From Pseudomonas putida (lineage in GTDB: Bacteria; Pseudomonadota; Gammaproteobacteria; Pseudomonadales; Pseudomonadaceae), in assembly GCF_028682635.1 (NCBI RefSeq), contig NZ_JANHLK010000036.1, forward strand, positions 1-49,947: DNA of 49,947 nt. The letters are read 5' to 3'. A program made the translations under genes and the position numbers. Below the pieces are notes generated by a model. That model had not been told where the DNA came from and did not search any database. It saw only the letters and a program-made list of their open reading frames with translations. This document shows, piece by piece, positions 33,309-41,333 of this stretch; positions within the stretch are counted from its first letter, which is position 1, and every line of letters begins with the position of its first letter.

Positions 33309-33328
33309 ATCGCTGGCCTGCCAGCGAT
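33309..33328. terminator. hairpin between convergent prmB and the coiled-coil membrane protein
   Basis: ATCGCTGG-CCTG-CCAGCGAT, an 8-bp perfect stem with a four-base loop, placed between two convergent stop codons. No T run; it may serve both directions. Confidence 0.5.
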
Positions 33329-33342
33329 GGCATCGCCGCCGA

Positions 33343-34134
33343 CTACCGGTGTGTCGCAATCCAGATCAACAACCCCGCCTGAAACACTGCAAACGCCACC
33401 AAACAGGCAATGGTAAAGCGCAAACCGGCGTCTTCACGCTGGTATTTGCTGACCTTCTCTTCGTGTTTCTTCAGTTTGACTTCCTGCTCGGCCAGGTTCT
33501 GCTCGGCTTGCTGGAGCATCTGCGCCGCCTCGAGAATCTCCACCACCTGCAGTTTCTCGGTGTTCCAGTCGCCCAGCAAGTCACCGACCCTGACTTCCTT
33601 GACGCTGCCTTTCAAATGCTGGGCATCGGCGTAGACCACGTCGAAACCGTGCACCCGCAAAAAGTGATCGCGGCGCAGGCGCGTGTCTTCGTTCAGCGCG
33701 TCCTTGTTGTTGAGGTCGGTGCCGTCGACGGTGTAGCCAGGCCAGCGTTTCTTCGCCCAGTTGATACCGTAGGCGGCCATGAAACGGCCGATGCCGCGGT
33801 TCAGCGGTTCGATTTGCAGGCCGCTGTCCGGTCCGAAATGCACGCGTTTTTCGAGGTGATCGACCCACACATCCAGATGATTCTGTTCCTTGCGCACCCG
33901 CTGGCCGGGCAGGGTGATGCGCATGCGCAGCAGGCTGCGGACCTTGTCTTGGCGCTCGGCATAACCGAACTCGACAAAACGCAGGGGCCGGCCACCGGTG
34001 CTCCGATCGGTCTGCAGCGGCGCCAGACGGAGCATTTTCGGGTGCTCGACGTCGACGTCCGCCCAGGGCAGCTCGACCGCTGGCGGTGCCTCTTTTTCAG
34101 CGGTGGTGTCGGGTGAAGTCGGGGTATCGGTCAT
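33343..34134 (-). CDS. tail-anchored coiled-coil protein of unknown function
   Basis: A 263-residue protein. Residues 1-40 are acidic and Pro/Thr-rich, the middle (about 45-190) is a soluble domain (GYAERQDKVRSLLRMRITLPG, NRGIGRFMAAYGINWAKKRW), about 195-235 form a coiled coil (ILEAAQMLQQAEQNLAEQEVKLKKHEEKV), and about 240-260 are one membrane span at the C-terminus. It would be anchored in the inner membrane with most of its mass in the cytosol. I do not recognise the family; the place beside prmB and a hydrolase is, from memory, shared with P. aeruginosa. Confidence 0.78.
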   Translation of the reverse strand: MTDTPTSPDTTAEKEAPPAVELPWADVDVEHPKMLRLAPLQTDRSTGGRPLRFVEFGYAERQDKVRSLLRMRITLPGQRVRKEQNHLDVWVDHLEKRVHFGPDSGLQIEPLNRGIGRFMAAYGINWAKKRWPGYTVDGTDLNNKDALNEDTRLRRDHFLRVHGFDVVYADAQHLKGSVKEVRVGDLLGDWNTEKLQVVEILEAAQMLQQAEQNLAEQEVKLKKHEEKVSKYQREDAGLRFTIACLVAFAVFQAGLLIWIATHR

Positions 34135-34161
34135 AACGGCGAGATCCTGTCCAAGCTCTAC

Positions 34162-34189
34162 TTGTCGCCAGCCATAGCGCTGGCGACAA
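34162..34189. terminator. strong hairpin between the hydrolase gene and the coiled-coil protein gene
   Basis: TTGTCGCCAGC (34162-34172) and GCTGGCGACAA (34179-34189) form an 11-bp perfect stem with a six-base loop, 45 bases after the hydrolase stop. No T run follows on the minus strand. Confidence 0.6.
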
Positions 34190-34233
34190 AGACTTATCGG
34201 CCGTTTTTTTCAGGACTGGAGTGCTAAAGGCGC

Positions 34234-35184
34234 TTAAGAGGTGCGAAGTCCGTCAATAAAAGCCAGGATTCGCGTGCCCAGCTCAGCCGCCAACGGCAAT
34301 TGCGGGTCTTTATAGGAGGCCAATTGCCGTTTAACGTCGTTGGGCACGATGCGCATGACGTGGTTCATGCCTTCGATCAGCGCCAGTTCGGCGTCCGGCT
34401 TGGCCGCCTTGAGCAGCTTGGCGTCATTGATCCCGACCTGGATGTCGTTGCTGCCCTGGATGATCAGCGCCGGCATTTTCAACCTGGCGAACGCCGCGGC
34501 AGGGTCCTGGCGGAACAGTGAAATCAGGTACGGCTGCACACTCGGACGGAAAATCACCTGCAGTTGCGGTGGCACGTTGTCGTCAGTCTTCCCGGCCTTG
34601 AGGCTGTCGAGCAGTTGGTTACTGCGCAGCACCAGCGGAGGAGGGAGGCGGTTGCCCAGTTGCTCGCGCAGCACCTGGTCGATCGGGCGGGCGCTGCCGG
34701 ACATGGAAATCACCGCCGCGGCATCGACGCTGGGGGCCGCGAGGCTGGCGATCAAGGCGCCTTCGCTGTGGCCCAGCAGGATCAGCTGGCTGAAGCGCGG
34801 GTCGGTCTTGAGTTTGCGGCTCCAGGCTTCGGTGTCGGCCACGTAGCCTTCCACCGACAGATTGCGTTCGTCAGGGGCTGCCGCCAGGCTCGCCGCCACG
34901 CCGCGCTTGTCGTAGCGCACGCTGGCGATGTTGTGTTTGGCCAGTACCCAGGCCAGGCGCTTGAGGCTGTCATTGCGCCCGCCGTCGGGGTTGTTGCCGT
35001 CACGATCGGTCGGACCGGAGCCGGAAATGATCAGCACAACCGGCACCGGCGTTTCGGATTTGGGCAGCAGCAACGAGCCGAACAGCTCTCCGGTGCCGGT
35101 ATCCAGGGTGATCGGCCGCTGCAGGACAGTGGCCTGGGCAAAGCCGGAAATCAGGGTAAGGCTCAAGGCTAGAACTCGCAGCAT
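34234..35184 (-). CDS. exported alpha/beta hydrolase
   Basis: A 316-residue serine hydrolase with a signal peptide (MLRVLALSLTLISGFAQA). Motifs are VPVVLIISGSGPTDRDGN (oxyanion region), VRYDKRGVAAS, the nucleophile elbow GHSEG (Ser in LLGHSEGALIA), and C-terminal IQGSNDIQVG and EGMNHVMR with the acid and histidine. The triad is complete. ATG 35184 is chosen because it opens the signal peptide; an ATG at 35232 in the same frame would put polar residues before it. The substrate is unknown. Confidence 0.87.
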   Translation of the reverse strand: MLRVLALSLTLISGFAQATVLQRPITLDTGTGELFGSLLLPKSETPVPVVLIISGSGPTDRDGNNPDGGRNDSLKRLAWVLAKHNIASVRYDKRGVAASLAAAPDERNLSVEGYVADTEAWSRKLKTDPRFSQLILLGHSEGALIASLAAPSVDAAAVISMSGSARPIDQVLREQLGNRLPPPLVLRSNQLLDSLKAGKTDDNVPPQLQVIFRPSVQPYLISLFRQDPAAAFARLKMPALIIQGSNDIQVGINDAKLLKAAKPDAELALIEGMNHVMRIVPNDVKRQLASYKDPQLPLAAELGTRILAFIDGLRTS

Positions 35185-35266
35185 CGTCACGCCATCATCG
35201 TCAAGGTGCGAGTTGGACTCACACGCACCCATAAGGTTCGAGGATGAACTACTTGGATAGCCTGCG

Positions 35267-35272
35267 TATACT
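35267..35272 (+). promoter_or_regulatory. -10 element upstream of aroC
   Basis: TATACT lies 43 bases before the aroC ATG. No good -35 is at the right distance, so this is a partial promoter call. Confidence 0.4.
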
Positions 35273-35315
35273 GGCGCGCATTACGTATTCAGGTTCATTT
35301 CACGGAGCGTCCTGC

Positions 35316-36407
35316 ATGTCCGGCAATACCTACGGCAAGCTGTTCACTGTCACCACCGCTGGCGAAAGCCATGGCCCGGCGTTGGTCGCCATTGTCGATG
35401 GCTGCCCGCCGGGCCTGGAGATTTCCCTGGAGGATCTGCAGCGCGACCTCGATCGCCGCAAGCCCGGCACCAGCCGTCACACCACCCAGCGCCAGGAAGC
35501 CGACGAGGTCGAAATCCTCTCGGGGGTGTTCGAGGGTCGCACCACCGGCTGCTCCATCGGCCTGTTGATCCGCAACACCGATCAGAAGTCCAAGGATTAC
35601 TCGGCGATCAAGGACTTGTTCCGTCCGGCCCATGCCGACTACACCTACCACCACAAATACGGCGAGCGCGATTATCGCGGGGGCGGGCGCAGCTCGGCCC
35701 GGGAAACCGCGATGCGCGTGGCGGCCGGTGCGATTGCCAAGAAGTACCTGGCAACCCAGGGGATCGTCATTCGTGGCTACATGAGCCAGCTCGGCCCGAT
35801 CGAAATCCCGTTCAAGACCTGGGACTCGGTGGAGCAGAACGCATTCTTCAGCCCTGATCCGGACAAGGTGCCGGAGCTGGAAGCCTATATGGACCAATTG
35901 CGCCGCGACCAGGATTCGGTCGGCGCGAAGATCACCGTGGTCGCCGAAGGCGTGATGCCGGGGTTGGGCGAGCCGATTTTCGACCGACTCGACGCGGAGC
36001 TGGCCCATGCGCTGATGAGCATCAACGCGGTCAAGGGCGTGGAAATCGGCGCCGGTTTCGCCAGCGTCGCCCAGCGCGGCACCGAGCACCGCGATGAGAT
36101 GACGCCAGAGGGTTTCCTCAGCAACAACGCCGGCGGCATTCTCGGCGGCATCTCGTCCGGCCAGCCGATCGTGGCCCACCTGGCGTTGAAGCCGACCTCG
36201 AGCATCACCACGCCGGGCCGTTCCATCGACATCCATGGCAACCCGGCGGAAGTCATCACCAAGGGTCGTCACGACCCGTGCGTCGGCATCCGCGCCACGC
36301 CGATCGCCGAAGCGATGATGGCCATCGTGCTGATGGACCACCTGCTACGCCACCGTGGGCAGAACGCCGATGTGCGGGTGAGCACGCCGGTGCTGGGCCA
36401 GATCTAA
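35316..36407 (+). CDS. aroC: chorismate synthase
   Basis: Makes chorismate from 5-enolpyruvylshikimate 3-phosphate with reduced FMN, the last shikimate step. The 363-residue protein has all family signatures: GKLFTVTTAGESHGPAL at the N-terminus, the HHKYGERDYRGGGRSSARET block, and GIRATPIAEAMMAIVLMDHLLR near the end. ATG 35316 follows GGAG by eight bases. The MFS gene starts seven bases after its stop, so they are likely co-transcribed. Confidence 0.97.
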   Translation: MSGNTYGKLFTVTTAGESHGPALVAIVDGCPPGLEISLEDLQRDLDRRKPGTSRHTTQRQEADEVEILSGVFEGRTTGCSIGLLIRNTDQKSKDYSAIKDLFRPAHADYTYHHKYGERDYRGGGRSSARETAMRVAAGAIAKKYLATQGIVIRGYMSQLGPIEIPFKTWDSVEQNAFFSPDPDKVPELEAYMDQLRRDQDSVGAKITVVAEGVMPGLGEPIFDRLDAELAHALMSINAVKGVEIGAGFASVAQRGTEHRDEMTPEGFLSNNAGGILGGISSGQPIVAHLALKPTSSITTPGRSIDIHGNPAEVITKGRHDPCVGIRATPIAEAMMAIVLMDHLLRHRGQNADVRVSTPVLGQI

Positions 36408-36414
36408 GACACCG

Positions 36415-37590
36415 GTGGCGGCCCTCCCGTACTGGCGGCTTTCCAGCTTTTATCTGTTCTATTTCGCCTTGCTCGGTTCGACAGCGCCTTTTCTGGCGCT
36501 GTACTTCGATCACCTGGGGTTCTCCGCGGCGCGCATCGGCGAGCTGGTGGCCATCCCCATGCTGATGCGTTGCGTGGCGCCGAACCTCTGGGGCTGGCTC
36601 GGCGACTACACCGGGCGGCGGCTGGCCATCGTGCGCCTGGGCGCAGTGTGCACGCTGCTGACGTTTTCGCTGATTTTCGTCAGCCAGACCTATGCCTGGC
36701 TGGCGATGGTCATGGCCTTGCATGCGTTCTTCTGGCACGCGGTACTGCCGCAGTTCGAGGTCATTACCCTGGCGCACCTGCAAGGGCAAACCTCTCGCTA
36801 CAGCCAGATTCGCCTGTGGGGCTCCATCGGTTTCATCATTACGGTGGTGGCGCTCGGGCGCTTGTTCGAATGGCTCAGCCTGGATATTTATCCCGCAGCG
36901 CTGGTGCTGATCCTGGCCGGGATCGTGCTCAGCAGCCTGTGGGTCCCGAACGCCCAGCCCGTGCAGGGCGAGCGATTGACTGGCGAAGGTTTCCTCGCGC
37001 AATTGCGCAGCCCCGGGGTGTTGGCGTTCTACGCGTGCGTGGCGCTGATGCAGATGAGCCATGGGCCCTATTACACCTTTCTCACCCTGCACCTCGAGCG
37101 ACTGGGTTACAGCCGCGGCGTGATCGGTATGCTCTGGGCCGTCGGCGTGGTGGCGGAAGTGCTGATGTTCATGGCCATGAGCCGGATCCTCGCGCGGTTC
37201 TCGGTGCGGCGCGTGCTGCTGGCGAGCTTCCTGCTGGCGGCGTTGCGTTGGCTGCTGCTCGGCTCGTTCGCCGAATTTCTCTGGGTGTTGTTGTTTGCCC
37301 AGGTGCTGCACGCGGCGACATTCGGCAGTTTTCACGCCGCGGCCATCCAGTTCGTGCAGCGCAGCTTCGGCCCGCGCCAGCAAGGGCAGGGCCAGGCGTT
37401 GTACGCCGCACTGGCCGGCACCGGTGGCGCAATGGGCGCGCTGTATTCCGGTTACAGCTGGAATGCCCTCGGCGCCCCCTTAACCTTTAGTATTGCCAGC
37501 CTCGCAGCGCTGGCGGCAGCCGTTATCATTGCCACACGAATGCAAGAGGACACGCGCTCCCTCTTGAACAATCAAGGAGTTGCCAGATGA
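36415..37590 (+). CDS. MFS transporter, HcaT/phenylpropionate-permease-like
   Basis: A 391-residue carrier with 12 predicted spans of the MFS_1_like group. It has YLFYFALLGSTAPFLALYFDHLGFS at the start, AIPMLMRCVAPNLWGWLGDYTGRR as the loop 2-3 motif, and YSQIRLWGSIGFIITVVALG. It begins at GTG 36415, seven bases after aroC, and ends in an ATGA overlap with the next gene. In relatives I recall this gene between aroC and the mtnBDC genes of methionine salvage. The true substrate is unknown. Confidence 0.88.
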   Translation: MAALPYWRLSSFYLFYFALLGSTAPFLALYFDHLGFSAARIGELVAIPMLMRCVAPNLWGWLGDYTGRRLAIVRLGAVCTLLTFSLIFVSQTYAWLAMVMALHAFFWHAVLPQFEVITLAHLQGQTSRYSQIRLWGSIGFIITVVALGRLFEWLSLDIYPAALVLILAGIVLSSLWVPNAQPVQGERLTGEGFLAQLRSPGVLAFYACVALMQMSHGPYYTFLTLHLERLGYSRGVIGMLWAVGVVAEVLMFMAMSRILARFSVRRVLLASFLLAALRWLLLGSFAEFLWVLLFAQVLHAATFGSFHAAAIQFVQRSFGPRQQGQGQALYAALAGTGGAMGALYSGYSWNALGAPLTFSIASLAALAAAVIIATRMQEDTRSLLNNQGVAR

Positions 37591-38129
37591 GTAGCCTGTC
37601 CGTTTATCACCTTTCCAGTCCCGACATCCCCAACAAGGTGCTGACCCACTTCGAAGACATTGCTTCGACGCTTGCCGAGCAGGGGGTTCGCTTCGACCGC
37701 TGGGAAGCCACGGCGAAGGTCCGCCCCGGCGCCAGCCATGAAGACGTCATCAATGCCTATCAGGCGCCAAGTGACAGTCTGATGACCGAGCACGGGTTGC
37801 GTGCGATGGATGTGATCAGCCTTGACCGCGATCACCCGCAAAAAGACTCGATACGCGCAAGCTTCATCGAAGAACAGCGCCAGGACCAGGACGAAGTCAT
37901 GCTGGTCGCCGCGGGCAGCGCCTTGTTGTCTGTGCGTATCGACGATTACGTCTACGCCGTGCTGTGCGAGAAAAACGACCTGATAATGCTGCCGGCGGGC
38001 ACGCGGCAGTGGCTGGACATCGGCGAACAGCCTTTTGTCGTTGCGATTCGTCTGTCCAGCAATCAGCCTTGGGTGGCCAATTTCACCGGCGACGACATTG
38101 CGGGTCGATTCCCGCGAATGGACGACTGA
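37587..38129 (+). CDS. acireductone dioxygenase homologue lacking all three metal-binding histidines
   Basis: A 180-residue cupin clearly descended from MtnD, which oxidises acireductone in the methionine salvage pathway. The N-terminal part (VLTHFEDIASTLAEQGVRFDRWE) and IDDYVYAVLCEKNDLIMLPAGT are nearly standard. In place of the HRHGEDE ligand motif it has QRQDQDE, with Gln97 and Gln99 where the family has His, Glu103 kept, and Gln141 in PAGTRQW where the family has His. The usual Arg after the motif is Met105. The frame is intact, has a good ribosome site (AAGGAG), and overlaps the MFS gene by four bases. Loss of Fe/Ni binding is expected, hence no classical activity. No mtnB or mtnC lies beside it. 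Confidence 0.9.
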   Translation: MSSLSVYHLSSPDIPNKVLTHFEDIASTLAEQGVRFDRWEATAKVRPGASHEDVINAYQAPSDSLMTEHGLRAMDVISLDRDHPQKDSIRASFIEEQRQDQDEVMLVAAGSALLSVRIDDYVYAVLCEKNDLIMLPAGTRQWLDIGEQPFVVAIRLSSNQPWVANFTGDDIAGRFPRMDD

Positions 38130-38148
38130 GCGGTCTGCGAACACAACT

Positions 38149-38179
38149 CAGGCCGTGAAGCGCCAGCTTGCACGGCCTG
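38149..38179. terminator. hairpin between convergent genes
   Basis: CAGGCCGTG and CACGGCCTG form a 9-bp stem with a 13-base loop between the stops of the acireductone dioxygenase homologue and the DUF3509 gene. T tracts are weak. Confidence 0.6.
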
Positions 38180-38201
38180 ATGGTTTACCGAAGCCTGACG
38201 C

Positions 38202-38477
38202 TTACAGCGAATGATAGGTCGGCAGGGCAAAACGCTGCTGGCTTTGCAGCATGGAGATTTGCGGCAACTCGCTGGCCTGTTCGGCCAGGTCGCGGCGAAT
38301 GGCGCTGATGACCCACGACAGTTGGTCGCCATTGTGCAGCTGCTGGTAGGAAATCGAGCGTTTGAATTCCCGGCCTTCGCTGCGCAAGGTGAGCAGGATG
38401 CCGCCGTCAGGTCGATCCTGGGTGATCACGTCGAAGTTGGAGAACAAGGAAGAGAATTTTTCTTGGATCAGGCTCAT
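38202..38477 (-). CDS. DUF3509 family protein
   Basis: A 91-residue soluble protein of a small family that I know from Pseudomonas. It shows the usual start MSLIQEKFSSLFSNFDV, the RPDGGILLTLRSEG block and ISYQQLHNGDQLSWVISAIRRDLA. Function is unknown. ATG 38477 has GGAG eight bases upstream. It has an almost ideal sigma-54 promoter 49 bases upstream, so it is likely switched on by a specific enhancer-binding protein, perhaps linked to nitrogen, carbon or surface signals. Confidence 0.88.
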   Translation of the reverse strand: MSLIQEKFSSLFSNFDVITQDRPDGGILLTLRSEGREFKRSISYQQLHNGDQLSWVISAIRRDLAEQASELPQISMLQSQQRFALPTYHSL

Positions 38478-38525
38478 GTCTATCAGCTCCGTAAGTGCTT
38501 GGATGGCAAAGCATGGGGAGGCTGT

Positions 38526-38541
38526 TGCAGTGATTGTGCCA
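38526..38541 (-). promoter_or_regulatory. sigma-54 promoter of the DUF3509 gene
   Basis: On the minus strand TGGCAC-AATCA-CTGCA matches the consensus at all but one core base, with GG and GC ten bases apart. Transcription would start near 38515, leaving a 38-base leader. Confidence 0.82.
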
Positions 38542-38607
38542 GTATTTATCCGTAGAAAATATTCATATAAAACAACGACTTATAATTTTTGAAGTTTTTT
38601 GCTTTCG

Positions 38608-38642
38608 TGCAATCTGCATGAATGGCTATCGTGCATCCTGCA
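38608..38642. promoter_or_regulatory. paired TGCA-N3-TGCA dyads, candidate enhancer sites
   Basis: TGCAATCTGCA (38608-38618) and TGCATCCTGCA (38632-38642) share a dyad design and a preceding CG; their centres are 24 bases apart. They sit about 93-127 bases upstream of the sigma-54 start on the minus strand, the usual place for an enhancer-binding protein. A weaker third half set (TTTTGCG) follows. They also lie about 180 bases before the acyl-CoA synthetase gene on the other strand and could serve it instead. Confidence 0.5.
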
Positions 38643-38822
38643 TTTTGCGGGGTCCTCGGCGATTCGATTGAACCATTTCCCATCCACGCGCTCATCATTT
38701 CAAACGTCGGTGTCGCGGATACAAAACATTTCAAAAACCGCGTGTACAGCTGCAGAACCGTTGACGTATTTTCGGGGTCGATCAATGCCGCCCGACAATA
38801 AGAAGAGCCAACGGGAACCGCC

Positions 38823-40661
38823 ATGAGCCGCACGCAGCGCGACACCATCACCTGGGGCATGATGCTCCGCAAGCTGCCTTCCATTGCCAAAGCCATTCCT
38901 CGCGTGGTCAAGGGCATGAAGGTCGCCAACGTCACGGATCCGACCCAAGCGTGTGGCCTGGGCTGGAGTTTCGAGCAGGCCACCCTGCGTAACCCCGAAG
39001 GCCCGGCCTTGCTGTATGGCGAGGTGCAACTGACGTACGCGCAGGTCAACCGTTGGGCCAATTCCATCGCCCATCACCTGATGGCCCAAGGCATCGGTAA
39101 GGGCGACGTGGTGGCGGTCTTCATCGAGAACCGCCCGGAACTGCTGGTGACCATTCTGGCGTTGGCCAAGGTCGGCGCCATCAGCGCGTTGCTCAATACC
39201 TCGTTAACCCGCGATACCCTTATCCATAGCCTGAACCTGGTGACGCCAGCGGCGATTGTCGTCGGTGCGGAACTGGTCCCGGCCTACCTGGCGGTGCGCG
39301 AGCGGGTGTCGATCGAGGTGGCGCGTACCTGGTTCGTCGCCGATCAGGACACCTACAGCCACCCGGGCATAGCGCCCGAAGGGTTCGTCAACCTGATGAC
39401 CGCCAGCGTTGACGCCTGTAGCGACAACCCCGCCAGCAGTCAGCAGGTCTTTTTCGACGACCCCTGTTTCTACATCTATACCTCGGGCACCACCGGGTTG
39501 CCCAAGGCCGGGGTTTTCAAGCACGGGCGCTGGATGCGCAGTTGCGCAAGCTTCGGCATGATCGCGCTGGACATGCGTCCCGAGGACATCGTCTACTGCA
39601 CCTTGCCCCTGTATCACGCCACCGGCTTGTGCGTGTGCTGGGGCTCGGCCATCAGCGGGGCCTCGGGGTTCGCCATCCGCCGCAAGTTCAGCGCCAGAGA
39701 ATTCTGGAGCGATGTACGCAAGTACCGGGCGACCACCCTGGGCTACGTCGGTGAGTTATGCCGCTACCTGGTCGACCAGCCTCCCAGTGTCGACGACAGC
39801 CAGCACGGCGTGACCAAGATGATCGGCAACGGTTTGCGTCCGGGCGCATGGGGCGAGTTCAAGACGCGCTTCGCGGTCGAGCATATCTGCGAACTGTACG
39901 CCGCCAGTGACGGCAACATCGGTTTTACCAACATCCTCAATTTCGACAATACCGTGGGCTTTTCCCTGATGTCCTGGGAGCTGGCGGCGTACGACCACGA
40001 CAGCGGCGCGCCGACCCGTGGCGCCAACGGTTTCATGCGCAAGGTCGGCAAGGGCGAGCAGGGGCTGCTGCTCGCCAGGATCGACGACAAGGCACCGCTG
40101 GATGGTTACACCGACCCGCACAAGACCGAAAAGGTCGTGCTGCACGACGTGTTCGTCAAGGGTGACCGCTACTTCAACACCGGCGACCTGTTGCGCAACA
40201 TCGGATTCGGTCATGCGCAGTTTGTCGATCGCCTGGGCGACACCTACCGCTGGAAGGGTGAAAACGTGTCGACCACCGAGGTCGAGAACATCCTGCTGCA
40301 GCACCCGAACATTTCCGAGGCCGTGGCCTATGGCGTGGAAGTGAACAACACCAACGGCCGGGCCGGGATGGCCGCGATCACCCCCGCGGAATCCCTGGCG
40401 ACCCTGGACTTCGACGAGTTGCTGGCCTTCGCCCGTCAACACATGCCGGCCTACGCGGTGCCGTTGTTTTTGCGGGTGAAAGTGAAAATGGAAACCACCG
40501 GGACGTTCAAATACCAGAAGACCCGACTCAAGGACGAAGCGTTCGACCCCGGCAGGACCGGCGTTGACCCGATCTACGCCTGGTTGCCGGGCACCGACAC
40601 CTATGTGCAAGTCACCGAGCAGGTCCTGGCGGAGATCCAGGGAGGCAAGCATCGCTATTGA
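38823..40661 (+). CDS. long-chain fatty-acyl-CoA synthetase (FATP/FadD6-like)
   Basis: Activates fatty acids to acyl-CoA with ATP. The 612-residue protein of the ANL superfamily has the P-loop-like YTSGTTGLPKAG with TSGTTG at 220-225, LPLYHATGLCVCWGSAISGASG, ELYAASDGNIGF for adenine binding, FNTGDLL (hinge Asp) and the ENVSTTEVENIL block. The overall pattern is closer to the FATP/very-long-chain group than to FadD1/FadD2. ATG 38823 follows CGGGAACCGCC. The 345-base gap before it holds the features of the divergent DUF3509 promoter; its own promoter is not clear. Confidence 0.9.
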   Translation: MSRTQRDTITWGMMLRKLPSIAKAIPRVVKGMKVANVTDPTQACGLGWSFEQATLRNPEGPALLYGEVQLTYAQVNRWANSIAHHLMAQGIGKGDVVAVFIENRPELLVTILALAKVGAISALLNTSLTRDTLIHSLNLVTPAAIVVGAELVPAYLAVRERVSIEVARTWFVADQDTYSHPGIAPEGFVNLMTASVDACSDNPASSQQVFFDDPCFYIYTSGTTGLPKAGVFKHGRWMRSCASFGMIALDMRPEDIVYCTLPLYHATGLCVCWGSAISGASGFAIRRKFSAREFWSDVRKYRATTLGYVGELCRYLVDQPPSVDDSQHGVTKMIGNGLRPGAWGEFKTRFAVEHICELYAASDGNIGFTNILNFDNTVGFSLMSWELAAYDHDSGAPTRGANGFMRKVGKGEQGLLLARIDDKAPLDGYTDPHKTEKVVLHDVFVKGDRYFNTGDLLRNIGFGHAQFVDRLGDTYRWKGENVSTTEVENILLQHPNISEAVAYGVEVNNTNGRAGMAAITPAESLATLDFDELLAFARQHMPAYAVPLFLRVKVKMETTGTFKYQKTRLKDEAFDPGRTGVDPIYAWLPGTDTYVQVTEQVLAEIQGGKHRY

Positions 40662-40757
40662 ACAGGGCTATGGCCGTGTTCCAGAAAAAAGAAGTGACAG
40701 TGACGAGCCCGCTCGGGAAACTGTCGGCTTTGCGAAAAACTGAAAGTGGAGCGTTCA

Positions 40758-41276
40758 ATGTCAGACAACAGCCGCCAGATGACCCCCGAAGAAGCTGCCG
40801 AGTTTGCCGAACAGGTCTTCAACAAGGCGCGTGAGGGCGATGCGGCCATGATGGCTGCGCTGCTGAGCAAGGGCCTGCCGCCGAACCTGCGCAATCACAA
40901 GGGCGACACCTTGCTGATGCTGGCCGCTTACCACGGCCATGTCGACACGGTAAAAGTCTTGCTCGAACACAAGGCCGATCCGGAAATCCGCAACGACAAC
41001 GGCCAGAGCCCGATTGCCGGCGCGGCCTTCAAGGGTGACCTGGCCGTGATCAAGGCCTTGGTCGAGGGGGGCGCACAGGTCGAAGGTTCGTCTTTCGACG
41101 GCCGCACCGCGCTGATGATGGCCGCGATGTTCAACCGCGTCGAAGTGGTCGACTACCTGATCGGCAAAGGTGCCGACCCGCGCGCCAAGGACGCCAACGG
41201 CATTACCGCGCTGGATGCCGCCAAGACCATGGGTGCCGTCGATACCGTTGCGCAGCTTGAGAAACTGCTGGGCTGA
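40758..41276 (+). CDS. ankyrin-repeat protein
   Basis: A 172-residue soluble protein made mainly of four ankyrin repeats from about residue 20, for example GDTLLMLAAYHGHVDTVKVLLEHKADPEIRND, GQSPIAGAAFKGDLAVIKALVEGGA and GRTALMMAAMFNRVEVVDYLIGKGADP. Such repeats bind partner proteins. There is no signal peptide. ATG 40758 follows GGAG by six bases. It stands 96 bases after the acyl-CoA synthetase gene and may be co-transcribed. The partner is unknown; catalase-linked AnkB is not suggested since no catalase gene is near. Confidence 0.9.
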   Translation: MSDNSRQMTPEEAAEFAEQVFNKAREGDAAMMAALLSKGLPPNLRNHKGDTLLMLAAYHGHVDTVKVLLEHKADPEIRNDNGQSPIAGAAFKGDLAVIKALVEGGAQVEGSSFDGRTALMMAAMFNRVEVVDYLIGKGADPRAKDANGITALDAAKTMGAVDTVAQLEKLLG

Positions 41277-41286
41277 TGGCGTTTCG

Positions 41287-41325
41287 GGCCAGGTTCGATC
41301 AGCCGCTTTGCTGAAGGACCTGGCC
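41287..41325. terminator. bidirectional hairpin between the ankyrin and PstS-OmpA genes
   Basis: GGCCAGGT (41287-41294) pairs with ACCTGGCC (41318-41325), and an inner TCAGC/GCTGA pair extends the structure. It lies between two convergent stop codons. Confidence 0.65.
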
Positions 41326-41333
41326 TGACAGAC

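Noticed and set aside
37587..38129. Sequencing error or frameshift as the cause of the lost histidines
   Set aside because: The frame is intact, the codons around are normal, and three separate His-to-Gln changes would need three independent errors.
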